Shown: positions 42,418 to 53,850 of the stretch, one piece after another
How positions within the stretch are numbered: position 1 is the stretch's first letter
Layout: each line of letters starts with the position of its first letter
Source: Heterocephalus glaber
Lineage: Eukaryota > Chordata > Mammalia > Rodentia > Bathyergidae
Direction of reading: 5' to 3'
Assembly: GCF_000247695.1 (NCBI RefSeq)
Contig: NW_004624747.1
Coordinates: 13,209,877-13,273,876 of the forward strand
DNA length: 64,000 bases
The notes under the pieces: generated by a model
Seen by the model: the letters and a program-made list of their open reading frames with translations, nothing else
What the model was told of the DNA's origin: nothing
Databases searched by the model: none
Made by a program: the position numbers and the translations under genes

Positions 42418-42755
42418 ATTTTTTTGGTACCAGTGATTGAACTTGGGACCTTGTGCTTGCAAGGCAAGCAGAAGAACCACTAGTCTCTCTTTTTTTAAAT
42501 ACTATATTTGCTTTGCATTCTTTTTTTTTTTTTTTTTTGGTATCAGGGATCGAACTTGAGTCCTTGTGCTTATGAGGCAGGTGGCAGAACCACTGAGCTA
42601 AAACCCTGGCCCTGCTTTGCATTCTTGAGTTCCTTTTTTTTTTTTCTTTTCTTTTGTTTTTGTTTTTGTTTTTGTTTTCTCTGAGAGGTCTCACTATGTA
42701 GTTCAGGCTGCGCTCAAACTCACAACGATCCTCCTGCCTCAGCTTCTCGAGTAGA
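42418..42755 (-). mobile_element. truncated IDL, IDL and B1
   Basis: IDL 42418-42483 (ends at CCACTAG), IDL 42521-42612 with TGCTTTGCATTCTT on both sides, partial B1 42680-42755. Confidence 0.86.
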
Positions 42756-42936
42756 GTTCAGGTTTTCAATCCCTAGTGAACAAAGAAACTGGCCTTAGTG
42801 GTTCATGCTGCAATCCTAGCTGTGTTTGATCCTCAGCACTGAAAGTGTTAGTTTTCTTTACAGCTGCACACCCAGTCTATGAGACTTCCGGCCCATCTCA
42901 TGATGTGTGCAGGACACTGGCCTCCTGTAGGAACTC

Positions 42937-43040
42937 AGGCGTGGTGGCTCACTCCTGCCATCCTACCCTGGAAAGGCTGAGGGCGGATGATCGCTGCAAG
43001 TCCAAGGCCAGCCTAGAATGCATAGGGAGAACTTGTTTCC
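42937..43040 (+). mobile_element. B1 SINE
   Basis: AGGCGTGGTGGCTCACTCCT to GGGAGAACTTGTTTCC. Confidence 0.78.
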
Positions 43041-43169
43041 AAGTAAACAAACAAAGAAGATGGGGAAAGAGGGAGCCAGCTTGGCATGCACGATTGGGTG
43101 GGAGCACCTGGAATTTAAATGCCTGCCTCCTCTCCCCTTTGCTTCCTCTCCCCTAACACTGCAACAATT

Positions 43170-43505
43170 ACCACCAATTACTGAGCCTTTACTTGTCTTT
43201 GGCACAGAGTTTTATTTCCCACAACTCTGTGAGGTTGATGATCTTATCATGCCTGTTTTACAGATGCGGGAGACTGAGGTTTAGAGAGCTAAATGTCTTT
43301 CCCAAGGTCATGCACCTGAGAAATCCTGCAGCTTGAGTTAGAACCAGGCGATCTGACTCCCTTTGTGTGAATTTCCAGGTTCAAACTCTGCTTTTACAGG
43401 TTTAAAAAATAGGAGGCCCCTAAAAGGGCTGTGACTTACCCAAAGCCAGGGAAAGATCCCAGCCCAGATTCCTAGACTTTTCCCACACTAGTCCATTGTC
43501 TGGTC
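43170..43505 (-). mobile_element. two MIR fragments
   Basis: 43172-43365 (TTACAGATGCGGGAGACTGA, CCCAAGGTCATGCACCTGAG, TAGAACCAGGCGATCTGACT) and a weaker one at 43410-43505. Confidence 0.75.
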
Positions 43506-44265
43506 CCAGGGTGCCAATCTAGGGACTTGGGGCTCTAGGAACCCCAAAACACTGCCTTAGAAAGTCTTCCTGTGGGGCTTCTGAGTTCCAACCAGACTCA
43601 ATCCTCTCAGAACTACTGCCCCAGCATGCGTCTCCCCTCCAGGGCTGGGTGCTGCCTGTCCGTCATAAAGAAAGGAAATAGCAGTTAAGCACCACAAGCC
43701 CAGACAGGGAGGAAATCAGGCAGCTCCAGTGCACGTTCAGCCACGGCCGTTCCACCATTAGGAGAACAGAGCATTAAGACAACAGAAAAGAGCTAGTGAA
43801 GGAGAGAAAAATGTTCAACAAGGAGCGGATCCTGGGGCAGCGCTGCAAAATTGAGCAGTGGAGAGGGAGATGGTGCGGAGAAATGAATGGGACTCGGCTT
43901 TGGCCAGCAGGTCAGAGGTTTAAAAATGCCTTGGCTTGAGTACCCACTTCAATGAGTTGTGGGTGTCTGACCTAGAAGTTCCAGCCACTGCATTTTCACA
44001 GGAGGCCTCCTCAGCCCTAAGAGGAAAGCTCTCCCGGGAGCACAGAGCTGAAAGCGTGGGATAGCGTGGGATACGACCACTGCTCTGTATGTCCCTTTCT
44101 CTTTTGGCTGAAGGTCAGAGCCCCAGGGGCTGAAGATCTAGATCCATCCACCTTCCAAGGGGCTGAGCCTCACTCCCTGTGGATGTGGACCTGGGTGCTT
44201 TTGTGTCAGGGATGGGGAGGCAACTATGGTAGTAGGATGGAAAAGTTTAGAAAGGCCAAGATACT
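43506..44265. other. unique intergenic sequence
   Basis: About 760 bp without repeats or splice-competent exons that I can recognise. Local purine-rich stretch 43775-43910. Confidence 0.45.
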
Positions 44266-44267
44266 AG

Positions 44268-44380
44268 GTATCCATCCATCCATCCACCTACCTATGTATT
44301 CATCCAACTGTGATTCCAACTGTCCATCCCTTCACTCATCTATCTACTCACCTATCCATCCTCTGTTCATCCACTGATTC
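44268..44380. repeat. (CATC)n-like degenerate repeat
   Basis: CCATCCATCCATCCACCTAC then decayed CATC/CTAT units to 44375. Confidence 0.8.
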
Positions 44381-44452
44381 GTAGATATCCATCACCCATG
44401 TTATCGCTAACCACTAATCTCAAGGGCATGCTAATTAAGACTGTAACTTCTT

Positions 44453-44507
44453 GGGCCAGGGACTTAGCTCAGTGATTCAGAGTTCTATGCCCGGTACCAA
44501 AAAAAAT
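44453..44507 (+). mobile_element. IDL SINE with large internal deletion
   Basis: GGGCCAGGGACTTAGCTCAG joined to GAGTTCTATGCCCGGTACC plus A. ACTGTAACTTCTT on both sides. Confidence 0.88.
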
Positions 44508-44598
44508 ACTGTAACTTCTTTTCCTTTGGTCTTTCCTTTTTTGCTTCCTTCTATTTATTTATGGGTTTTTTTTGTTTTTTTGTTTGTTTGTTTGTTTG

Positions 44599-44868
44599 TT
44601 TTTTGAGACAGGGTCTCACTATGCAGTTCAGGCTGGCCTTAAACTCACTGTGTAGCCCAGGCTGGTCTTGAACTCAAAGCAATCCTCCTGCCTCAGCCTC
44701 CCATATTCTGGGATTATAGGCATGCACCACCAGGCCTGGCCCCTCCTTCTCTTTAGAAACAAGGTCTTGCTATATTGCTTAGGTTGACCTTGAACTGCTG
44801 GAATTAACTGATCTTCCTGCCCAAGCCTCTCAAATAGATAGAACTGCAGCTGTGCACTACAGCACCCA
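44599..44868 (-). mobile_element. two B1 SINEs
   Basis: Young B1 44599-44741 with internal duplication, then an old B1 44752-44868. Confidence 0.82.
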
Positions 44869-44874
44869 AATAAG

Positions 44875-45090
44875 ACTGAGTTCTGAAGCGAGATTCTGAG
44901 TTAAAATCCTGGCTGTACCACATACAAGCTGTGTGACCTTAAGCAAATTACCTAACCTCTCTGTGTCTTAGTATTCTCATTTGTAAACTGTGGATAATGT
45001 AGCTACCTCGCAGGGTTGCTGTGATCATTACATGAATTCATCCATTTAAAGTACTAAGATCTGGTGCACATCCACTGAGCAGAAGCTTAA
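44875..45090 (+). mobile_element. MIR (long)
   Basis: AAAATCCTGGCTGTACCACA, AGCTGTGTGACCTTAAGCAA, CCTAACCTCTCTGTGTCTTA, GGTTGCTGTGATCATTACAT. Confidence 0.88.
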
Positions 45091-45700
45091 TGTTAGCCTT
45101 ACTTATCATTTGTCAAGGACAGCTGGGTGGGATCCTGAGGTTTGAACAGGGTGCCCTGGAATAAATGAGCAAACACCCTGGTTTGAGGGCCAAGGCAGGG
45201 AATGCTGAGTTCCTGATCCTTGTTCTTTGTCTTAGGGGTTCTTTTTTGGAGTCTGCGAACAAGAGGAGAAAATGGGCCCTTGCTGGCGATGGCCTGAGGG
45301 GTGCAGCCCTGATCTTGTTTAAGGACTGGGGCGCACATTCCCTATACACAGAGGTGCCGATTGCTGACAGCTCGGTACCCGCTCTGTAGCCAGCCCATGA
45401 CTGAAGAGAGCCCTCGCGCCCAGGTCACTGTCCCTTCCCCTCGCCTGGTCAGCCCGGGTGCAAATGCCCAGACCCCCACCTCACTCTGGACAACTCTGAC
45501 TGACCGATGGCCAGCTCAGCTGCAGGGCTCCCCAGGGGCTGCCTGAAGCCTGCAACATGCCTGCCTCCCAGCCCTGCTCCTGGATGCTTGCTCCACCTGA
45601 GTCTGCTTCCCAGAAAAGCCGGCCTGATAAAGGATGCAGCATCCTTTGCATGGGGTTTTACCATATACACAAAACACCGCTTGTGACAACCCAAGAGATT
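45091..45700. other. unique intergenic sequence
   Basis: No SINE over 600 bp, G+C moderate to high near 45400-45560. Overlapping short open frames on both strands lack family features. Confidence 0.45.
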
Positions 45701-45701
45701 T

Positions 45702-45961
45702 TTATTTATTTATTTATGTATTTTGGTACTGGGGATCAAACTTGGGACCTTGCGCTTGTGAGGCAGGCGCCGGAACCACTGAGCTAAATCCCCGGCCCAA
45801 CCCAAGAGATTTTTTTTTTCCAGTACTGGATATTGAACCTAAGGCCTTTATACTGACCTACATCCCCAGCCCCAGCCCAGGTTGGCCTTGAACTTTTGGC
45901 AATCCCCCTGCCTCAGCCTCCCAGAGTGCTGGGATTGCAGATGTGCGCCATCATGTCTGGT
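45702..45961 (-). mobile_element. IDL and B1-dID
   Basis: IDL 45702-45797 with AACCCAAGAGATTTTT on both sides, ID 45820-45873, B1 45875-45961. Confidence 0.88.
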
Positions 45962-46195
45962 GGGAGTGGATATCATCACTCACTCTCATTTGTAGATAGG
46001 GAAACTAAGGGCCAGGGATTTAGCTCAGTGGTTCTAGCTCCTGCTTTGCAAGCGCAAGGTCCCGAGTTCCATCCCTGGTACCAAAAAACAAAGGGATGTA
46101 GATAGGGAAACTGAGGCACACAAACATGAGAGGATTTGCCCCCAAATATAGCTAGTGTACAGCAGAACTAGGATTCAGACCCAGTCAGCATCTAA
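45962..46195 (-). mobile_element. MIR split by an IDL
   Basis: MIR 45968-46009 and 46097-46195 (AAACTGAGGCACACAAACAT). Forward IDL 46010-46096. GTAGATAGGGAAACTAAG / GTAGATAGGGAAACTGAG frame it. Confidence 0.9.
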
Positions 46196-46790
46196 GAGCA
46201 GTCTGGGGACTTGACCACTGCATGGTGCTGCTTAATGGGTTCTGGCCGAGGCCAGGAATCCGGCTCAGGGTGGGTGGAAGTGGGCTGTGAGTGGGGGAAG
46301 CGTGTACTTGTGCGGTCCCATGCATATACACGTCCTTGTGTGCTTGCTGTCGGCCTGACTGCATGGCGCATGCACGTGTTAGTCTGGGTTCTGCTGCCAT
46401 GCAGGTGCCTGGGCCAGGGGTGTGGGGTGTTACAGGCACATGGGTCCCCATCAGGCTCCCACAGGTCCCCCCGTCCCGCTTCTCCACCTGCCCCTTAGTA
46501 CACAGGAGGCCCAAGTGGCCAGGAGGAGCCAGGATTCAGATCCCCAAGCCAAACTGTCATTTCCTCATTCCTACTATGTCTCCCAGGAATGGATGGGGTC
46601 TGGACTCTTGGAGTTGCCAACTAGAGTTGGCTGCAGTAGAATGGGGATATGGGGCAAAGAAGTCATTGAACAATGTGGCTTTCCCAGGAGCCAGCAACCC
46701 CAGCCTTTGGCCCTGTCTGGCCTCTGACTGGGGTGGCTGATATCTCCTACCGCAGCAGAGGCCCTAGACTTATGATTAAAGGAAAGCTAT
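46196..46790. other. unique intergenic sequence
   Basis: Repeat-free except small GTGTG stretches. The 149-codon open frame at 46291-46740 has no recognisable domain, start context or splice logic. Confidence 0.45.
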
Positions 46791-46791
46791 A

Positions 46792-47090
46792 AAGCCAGGA
46801 GTGGTGGCCTATGCCTGTAATCCCAGCATCCAGAAAGGTTGAGGCAGGAGGATTGCAAGTTTGAGCCCTGCCTGGGCAACTTAGAGAGATCTTGTCTTAA
46901 AATTTCAAAAGTGCGGGGGAGGACCAGAGATTTAGCTCAGTGGTTTCACAGCCTGCTGTGCAAGCACAAGGACCCGAGTTCAATTCCTGGTACCCAAAAA
47001 AAAAAAAAGCACTGGGGATGTGGCTCAGTGTGAAGGCTCTGGGCCCGATCTCCAATGGAAAGAAGAGAGATACAGGAGGAGGAGGGGAAA

Positions 47091-47132
<42 letters not shown>
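46792..47132 (+). mobile_element. B1-dID split by an IDL, ending in (GA)n
   Basis: B1 46792-46901, IDL 46921-47008 ('TGTGC' subgroup), ID 47010-47057 (ACTGGGGATGTGGCTCAGTG), purine tail and (GA)n 47096-47132 running into the gap. Confidence 0.85.
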
Positions 47133-47232
47133 NNNNNNNNNNNNNNNNNNNNNNNNNNNNNNNNNNNNNNNNNNNNNNNNNNNNNNNNNNNNNNNNNNNN
47201 NNNNNNNNNNNNNNNNNNNNNNNNNNNNNNNN
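47133..47232. other. assembly gap (100 N)
   Basis: Starts inside the (GA)n microsatellite, which probably caused the break. True length unknown. Confidence 0.99.
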
Positions 47233-47650
47233 TGTGGAGTAGAACTATTAGTTTCAAATCCCAGCTGGGGATTTAGCTCAGTGGCACTGCACCTGCCTCC
47301 CAAACTCAAGGTCCTGAGTTTGATCCGTGGTACCCCAAAAAAGAATAAAATAAGGGACCAGGGATTTAGCTCAGTGGTTCCACTGCCTGCCTCGCAAGCG
47401 CAAGGACCCGAGTTCAATCCCCGATACCAAAAAAAAAAAAAAAAAAAAAAAAGAATAAAATAGTCTCAAATCCCAGCTTTGTCTCCTGGCTGTGTGATTT
47501 CAGCAACTTACTGACTTTCTCTGTTCTACTTTTTCCCCTGTAAAGTGCAGTATTATAACAGCAGTGACTTTGAAGGGTTTGTTAAAGACCAAATACCACT
47601 TGAAACACAGTGAAGAACATAAATACTCAATATATGCTTTTATTTCTTAC
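47233..47650 (+). mobile_element. MIR split by two nested IDLs
   Basis: MIR 47233-47262 and 47464-47640 (GGCTGTGTGATTTCAGCAAC). IDL 47264-47342 lies between AGTTTCAAATCCCAG and AGTCTCAAATCCCAG. A second IDL 47354-47451 sits in the first one's tail, between AAGAATAAAATA copies. Confidence 0.92.
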
Positions 47651-48110
47651 AGTTCAGAGGGTTGAACTCAGGCCTTATGCATGCTAGGCAAGGCTTCTAT
47701 CACTTTTTTTTAGTAGTATGTGATACAGTACATATGTGATTACATTCATCGTGGGGAGTTGGTACATGTACATAACACATCTCAACTTTTTTTTTTTTTG
47801 GTACCAGGGATGGAACTCGGGTCCTTGCGCTTGTGCAGCAGGTGTGAAACCACTGAACTAAATCCCCGGCCCTCCCTTAACTCTTTTTTTACTCCCTACC
47901 CATCCAGTCCCTCCCTGCCCCTTCCAACTCTCTCGGCCCCCTTTCCATTTACAAAAGCTCTATTTCCATTTTTTTCTGCATTCTTTTTATTTTCCTTCCT
48001 CTCTCCCTCTCCTCCCTCCCCCCTCCATTTCTTATTCCTTTTCCCCATTGGGAAAGATCTCCCTACTTCTATTACCTATCATTTAGTTTCCTCTTTCTAC
48101 CACCTTTAAA
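47648..48110 (-). mobile_element. ID, then L1 3' UTR with an IDL
   Basis: ID 47648-47703. L1 3' end 47706-48110 (GATTACATTCATCGTGGGGA and a long pyrimidine tract). IDL 47787-47872 (GGTACCAGGGATGGAACTC...CTAAATCCCCGGCCC) lies inside it. Confidence 0.75.
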
Positions 48111-48164
48111 CCCATACCAGGCAAGCAAAGAGCAGAGAAACGTGCTTTTCCAGAACAAAGTGCT

Positions 48165-48335
48165 TTCATCAAGGAGCGACATTATCCAGCCTTGTGAAGC
48201 AGGTACTGTCGTGTCCACTTCATAGATGAGAAAACCGAGGCGCAGCAAGATGAAGTAACTTGCCCCAGGTCACACAGCAAGTCAACAACCAAAGCAGATT
48301 TCAAATACTGTCTGACTCCAATTCCGATATTCTTC
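48165..48335 (-). mobile_element. MIR
   Basis: AGATGAGAAAACCGAGGCGC, CTTGCCCCAGGTCACACAGC, TGTCTGACTCC. Confidence 0.85.
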
Positions 48336-48950
48336 CTACCACCCCACAGCTGGCTGGAACCTTCTGGACTGTGACAACTTGTCCTGTATACCCTGTCTCT
48401 ATGCAGACATGTGCTGGCTACACGTTTGTTCTCGCATCACCTATGCATAAGAGAGTACGGTGGGGATTTGCAGGTGGTCAGGTTTTAGGGGAGACAGGCA
48501 TTTCTCTTTGTGCAGAAAGAAACCAAGCGAGACAGTTAATATAGTTGAGCAGGGAGTCTTAGGGGAAAAGGGGAGGTTCAAAAGGCAATTAATGCTTCTG
48601 TCTGAAACTGTAAACAGATAGTTACGGGCTCTGACACCACCAGCCACAGACAAAAGGCAGACAGAAACAGCGCACCACAAGGAAGCTGGCCATGGACTAC
48701 GCCCAGGGTGGAAATTAAATGTTTTCCTGAAAGCAGAAAGGAAAGCCATGGTTAAAGCCAAGCTATGAGTCTAGGTCTGCGACTCCATGGCAGTGACTGT
48801 AGTGAGTAAAGGCCCTTAATTTGTACCTAGGTGTTGTGAATCTTAAAGTCTTACTCGACATTCTTTTGACCTAAGTTTGTAAAACAAAAGTAATAATTAG
48901 ATATGAGTCTTCAACATGTACTGTCATTTTAATTAAAGATATATGTATGT
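48336..48950. other. unique intergenic sequence
   Basis: No repeat recognised; A/T-rich towards the right. Confidence 0.4.
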
Positions 48951-48951
48951 A

Positions 48952-48953
<2 letters not shown>

Positions 48954-49011
<58 letters not shown>
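48954..49011. repeat. (TC)n then (TA)n
   Basis: About 21 TC units followed by TATATATATATA. Compound microsatellite. Confidence 0.95.
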
Positions 49012-49187
49012 AAACATCATTGGCATTTTTAGTCAGAACTCTTGGCAATAAGTAACAGAGATGCACAAAAATTACTAATAATAATCATTACTTACTGACA
49101 ACTGGATCCATGAGTTCAAAGATTCCCATTAGTGTCCCTCCCATGTCTTGGCTCTACATTTTTTTTTCTTTTCTTCCTTTTTTCTTG

Positions 49188-49391
49188 TGTGGGGAGGTGT
49201 TACTAGGGATTCAACCCAGGGTCTTTTCATTGAGCTACATCCCTACCCCATCCCTTTTTGGTTTACCTTTTGAAGTTTGAGGCAAGGTCTTGCTAAGTAT
49301 TAAATTGCCTACATTGGGCTCAAATTCAAGATCCTCCTGTCTCAGCCTCCCAGAGTACTGGGATTACAGTCATGCACTACCAAATCTGGCT
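49188..49391 (-). mobile_element. B1-dID dimeric SINE (old)
   Basis: ID GGAGGTGTTACTAGGGATTC...CTACATCCCTACCCC, B1 TTTGAGGCAAGGTCTTGCTA...GCACTACCAAATCTGGC. Confidence 0.78.
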
Positions 49392-49779
49392 TAGCTCTGC
49401 TTTCTTTTCTGGTTTTGGGCTCAGATAGACACTGTCCTCCCAGGGGTGACAAGATGGTGTTCAGGAACTTCACATATGGGTTTTCTTTCCTCCCAGTAAG
49501 AAAGAGTGCTTCTCTCCAGAGACAATCACAGGCCTCCCTCTGGTTGGCTCTCACTGGGTCACATGCTCATTCTTCAACCAATCCTGTGTCCAGGCTGGAT
49601 CACAGGCCCACCCCTGGCTGCAGGGATACAGGAAGTTCCAGCCAAGGTACCTGGACTAATATGGGGAGGGGGGTCCCCCAGGGAAATGGCAATGCTGATT
49701 CTAGGAGAAGACACGTGTTCACCATCTGGTAGTTCCTGTCCTTCTGTTAACTCAGCTTAAGGAGAGGCTGTCATCGGAA

Positions 49780-49965
49780 ATAATAATGATGACAACATTT
49801 ATTGAACATTCACTATGCGCTCGCATTGCGTCAAAGATTTTATATGCATTATCCTATTCACTCCCCCATAACAGCTCATATTTATTCCTTATCTTCATCT
49901 CCCTTCACTGAGAGTTTAAGGAGTTGGGCCAAGTTCATACAGAGTGGAATTAGGCAGTCATTTTC
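49780..49965 (-). mobile_element. MIR
   Basis: ACATTTATTGAACATTCACT, TTATATGCATTATCCTATTC. Confidence 0.75.
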
Positions 49966-50239
49966 CAAATCCTGTGCTCTTAGCTTCTCTGGGAACTTCG
50001 CTGAGAGCTGCTCTATCTCTCAGAATTGCTGGCTTCCTGTCAAAGAGGAAGCCCTGAGCCTCCTTGAGGGCCACCTGGTGAGGCTAACCATTCAGGATGG
50101 CAGATAGCTTCAGGATGGTCCTGCAGAGTTAAACCAAGAGGTTTGACAACAAGGGCAGTCCGATCTGAGAATCCCTGAGGACCCAGCACTCAGGATTCCC
50201 TGGTGTCCCTGCCTTCCCGCCCACCACGAGTGGTGACAA

Positions 50240-50400
50240 AGGAGCATGTCATAGAGGGATGCACTAAGATTGAGCTCCTGTCCTGGCAGTAACCAGCTGT
50301 ATATGTCCTCATACACACTCCCTAAATGCCTATGGGCCTCAGTTTCCACATCCATTAAATGGGCGTAATAACATCTTCCTTGGAGGGTTGTGACCTTCTT
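50240..50400 (+). mobile_element. MIR
   Basis: GGGCCTCAGTTTCCACATCC, ATTAAATGGGCGTAATAACA. Confidence 0.8.
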
Positions 50401-50457
50401 CTGCTTTTGGTGCTGGAGACCATGTGAAGATTGTGTTGAAATAAGACCTGCTTTCCA

Positions 50458-50588
50458 GGCATAGTGGTGCACCCCTGTAATTCCAGTACTCTGGAGATTG
50501 AGGCAGGGGGATCACTGCAAGTTCAAGGCCAGCCTGAACTACATAGTGAGACTCTGTCTCAAAAAACAACAACAACAACAACAAAAAA
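50458..50588 (+). mobile_element. B1 SINE with (AAC)n tail
   Basis: AGGCATAGTGGTGCACCCCT to AGACTCTGTCTCAAAA, then (CAA)n. Confidence 0.88.
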
Positions 50589-50839
50589 AGACCTACTGGT
50601 CAGCCAGTGGATGCAGCTCCCAGGTGTGCACTCTCCTTCCACATTCTCCCTCTTCTCCCAATGCTTAGCAAGAGCAGGCAGCGACAGGAAAGCACCCTCT
50701 GCCTTTTCCCAGCCAGCTGCCCAGGCTCTCTTCCCTTCTTCCTCCTCTGTTCAGCATCCAGAGCTGCAGCAGCACAAAATGAACACCCAGCATCAGCTTC
50801 CTGGGTTCGAATCTTTCTTAGCTTTGTCACTGAGTCCCG

Positions 50840-51480
50840 GTAGCCCCTCAGGTGCACAAGGCACCTCCCACCCAGGGCTGATGAAAACCCCTCTGTCAGC
50901 GTGCCTGACACACAGGTTGTTTATTCTCTGCAACCGAACCGGTGACAGGACAGGGCTGAGTGGGTCCGGCTGCCATGGGCGGGGCCTGAGCCAGGCTGGG
51001 CAGCCCAGGGCCCCTCCTGCTGCTTCCCATCTCCTGAATAATTCATGACCTACAAAATGCTTGGGCCAGGCCTGGGCCCTCCCTCCTCTGCCAGGCAAGG
51101 GAGAAAAGTTTCTAATTACAGATCAGCTGGCCAGGCTCCCCTGGGCCCCTGGGTGCTGCACACAGCGGGTATTTACAGAAAGAGACAGGAGGGGAGGGCT
51201 GGGTCCTAGCTCCTTTCCAGAAGGAACTCAACTCCTTTTGAAATTGTAGCCTGGCCCTGGCAGAGCACGGGGGAGGACTGGGGAAGGAAGCTTAGACTCC
51301 CACGACCAGGAGGAGACAGCCCTAGAGAGGGGTCAGAGAGAAGTGTCCTGAAAAAGGCCAGGCCAGCTGGGCTCTGGGGAAGACCCGGAAAGCAGAATTG
51401 ACAGGACACGAGGGGAGACATTTACCAAAGTGCCACGGGCTTCCACATAGCGATATCCCAGCTCCCAAACCACAGCTGCT
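50840..51480. promoter_or_regulatory. repeat-poor block with homeodomain motifs
   Basis: 51020-51130 holds CCTGAATAATTCATGACC and TTTCTAATTACAGATC (TAATTA 51113-51118) within G/C-rich flanks. A candidate conserved noncoding element. Confidence 0.4.
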
Positions 51481-51489
51481 TGGTGGGTG

Positions 51490-51605
51490 CCATTGCCATT
51501 TCCTCATCTGTAAAATGGGGAGAAGCTTTGTACTTACCTTACAGGTCCTCAGGGAGTTACATGAGATAGTGCACGTACAGTGCTCAGATTACTACCCGAC
51601 TCGTG
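51490..51605 (+). mobile_element. MIR
   Basis: TTTCCTCATCTGTAAAATGG, ACTTACCTTACAGGTCCTCA. Confidence 0.82.
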
Positions 51606-51617
51606 AAATACTTATTG

Positions 51618-51817
51618 GAGCTGGTGTGCTGGCACACTCCTGTAATCTCAGCATTGACGGAGGCTGAGGCAGGAGGACTGTGAGCTTGATCCATCTGGGT
51701 GACTAAGCCAGGCACTGTCTCATAAAAGAAAAAGAAGAAGAGGAAGAGGAAGAGGAAAAGGCTGGGGTTTAGCTCAGTGCAGAGGCTCTGGGTTTGATTC
51801 ACAGTATCTCAAAAACA
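51618..51817 (+). mobile_element. B1-dID dimeric SINE
   Basis: B1 AGCTGGTGTGCTGGCACACT..., (AAG/GGA) linker, ID GGCTGGGGTTTAGCTCAGTG...TTCACAGTATCTC. Confidence 0.8.
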
Positions 51818-51826
51818 AAAATATAT

Positions 51827-52053
51827 GGGGCTGGGGATTTAGCTCAGTGGTTCCGGCACTTGCCTCGAAAGCGCAAGTTCCCAAGTTTGATCCCCGGTAC
51901 CAAAAAAACCCCCAAAACCCCCAAAAAAACCCAAAAATATACTTCACTAACATAGTTGTTATTTATTTATTTATTTTTTTGTACCAGGGATCGAACTCGG
52001 GTCCTTGGGCTTGCAAGGCAAGTGACGGAACCACTGAGCTAAATCCCCGGCCC
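51827..52053. mobile_element. IDL (+) and IDL (-) facing each other
   Basis: IDL + 51827-51932 (tail of CCCAAAAACC units) and IDL - 51961-52053. TAGTTGTTAT copies bound the second. Confidence 0.9.
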
Positions 52054-52160
52054 TAGTTGTTATATTTTACATTATGCTGCCTCCATGGAGAAGTCAGAAA
52101 AGGATGAGTGACAAGAAGAGCAGGTTCAAGAAGATTGTTGGAAAGAAGAAAAAGGATTTG

Positions 52161-52258
52161 TGAGGCACTTTAGTATAGTGATTAAGGCCTGGGGGTGTAG
52201 CTCAGTGGTACAGTGCTTGCCTAACACGTGCAAGCCCTGGATTTAATCTCCAGCACCA

Positions 52259-52301
<43 letters not shown>

Positions 52302-52660
52302 GCAAGGACCATATATTACCATAATAATATTTTTAAAACAAACAAACAACAAGGACTCAGCGACTATGCTACCTGGGTTAAATCCTTACTCTGCCTTTTA
52401 TTAGGTGTGTAATTGTGGGCAAATTGCTGTACCTCTCTGAGCCTCTAGGTTTGTTTTTGTTTTGGTTTTGGTTTTTGAGTCAAGATCTCACTGTGTAGTC
52501 AGGCTATGTGGCCTTGAGCTCACTGTGAAGTAGCCCAGGCTGGCCTCCACCTCATGGCAATCCTCCTGCCTCAACCTTTTGAGTGCAGGGATTACAGGCA
52601 TCCGCCACCACACCCAATCCCTCTGAGTCTCCCTCGGTATAAATGGTAGCTATTTTGATT
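52161..52660 (+). mobile_element. MIR opened by ID-(CA)n and by a reverse B1
   Basis: MIR pieces: TTAGTATAGTGATTAAGG (52170), GACTATGCTACCTGGGTTAA (52360), CTCTGAGCCTC, then CTCTGAGTCTCCCTCGGTAT (52620). ID + with (CA)n at 52187-52301; reverse B1 at 52466-52617. Confidence 0.85.
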
Positions 52661-52904
52661 ATCAGAGTGGGGAACAAAGCAGAGATGGTCCCTGCCCTCG
52701 GGTAACTTGAAATCTAGCAGCAATGTTACACTAATCAAGGGCACTTGCTGTACAGGTCTGTGAGCGGGTCCTGTGAACACTGCAGTCGTTCTCTCAACTC
52801 AGCCTTACAGCATCCACTTCCGTTTCATGGGCAAAGGGGCTGAAGCTCAAAGAAGTGGGAGCAGAGAAAAGATTTGAACAAAGAGGTCACTCAACAGTGT
52901 GGAT

Positions 52905-53225
52905 GAATCTGCAAACTAGCATGCTGAGTGAGGAGAAGCCAGATATGAGTGAGTACACATTGTGTGAGGTCATTTATGTGAAATTCTAGAAAATGCAGAG
53001 TAACCTATAGTGACAGAAAGCAGATCAGGACTGCCTGGGAACAGGGTCAGGAAGGTCATTGGGTACTAGAGGCCTGTGAGACCTTTTTGGAGAGATGGAA
53101 ATGATCTTCATGTGAAGCTGATACTAATTAGATAGGTGTATGTATTTTCCAATGCTCACTGAACTGGACGCTTAAAATGATGGATGTATTTTCTTGCAGA
53201 TAAAGTATTCCTCAAAAAAATAAAG
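52905..53225 (+). mobile_element. old L1 3' end
   Basis: ATGCTGAGTGAGGAGAAGCC, ACAGAAAGCAGATCAGGACT, GGAGAGATGGAAATGATCTT and AACTGGACGCTTAAAATGAT follow a mammalian-wide L1 3' end. Confidence 0.7.
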
Positions 53226-53245
53226 TATACCTCAATGAAGCTGAT

Positions 53246-53328
53246 TTTTTTTTTTGTACCAGGGATCGAACTCAGAACCTTGCACTTGCAAGGCAGGCAC
53301 CAGAACCACTGAGGTAAATCCCTGGCCC
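53246..53328 (-). mobile_element. IDL SINE
   Basis: TTGTACCAGGGATCGAACTC to GGTAAATCCCTGGCCC. ATGAAGCTGATTTT perfect duplications. Confidence 0.93.
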
Positions 53329-53529
53329 TATGAAGCTGATTTTTAAAGGGGAGGCAGAGAAACTGAACCAAACTCCAGAGTCCTGCAACTTTTTTATATT
53401 GAGTGTCTAATTTTAAGCTCACTTGTGGGCAGAAATGGTATCAGGTTCATCTCTAGCCCTTTTCTTCATCTCCAACCCCTCAGGCCTAGCAAAATTCTTA
53501 AACCCATTGCTTCAGAGCAACAAATATAC

Positions 53530-53850
53530 CATGAGTGCCTTCTTCATGCTGGGTGCTAAGGTCACAGAGCAATCAGTCTAGAGGGGAAAACAGAAGAAAA
53601 TCGGCAAATAGACAAAGTACAATGTGATCAGTGCTCTGATGAAGTCAGTGATTCCTTGCTGGGCTTCTGCACAGAGCCTCCATGTTGGTGACTGCAGGTT
53701 CTGGAACCTACTGCCTGGGTTCGAATCTCCACTCTCCCACTTGCTAGCTGTGTGACTCTGGGTGATTTTCTGAGCATCCCAGGTCTCTGTTTCCACCTCT
53801 GGAAATGCGGATCAGAGTTGCTCCAACCTACAGGGACGTGTGACCTAAGC
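53530..53850 (+). mobile_element. L2-like fragment then MIR
   Basis: 53535-53640 resembles L2 (GTGCCTTCTTCATGCTGGGT). MIR 53685-53835 (TACTGCCTGGGTTCGAATCT, AGCTGTGTGACTCTGGGTGA). Confidence 0.75.

Noticed and set aside
46291..46740. 149-codon plus-strand frame in unique DNA
   Set aside because: No family similarity, signal or splice context; the length is possible by chance at this base composition. Kept only as unique sequence.
50464..51048. 194-codon plus-strand frame
   Set aside because: Begins inside a B1 and ends in unique sequence without splice logic or recognisable domain.
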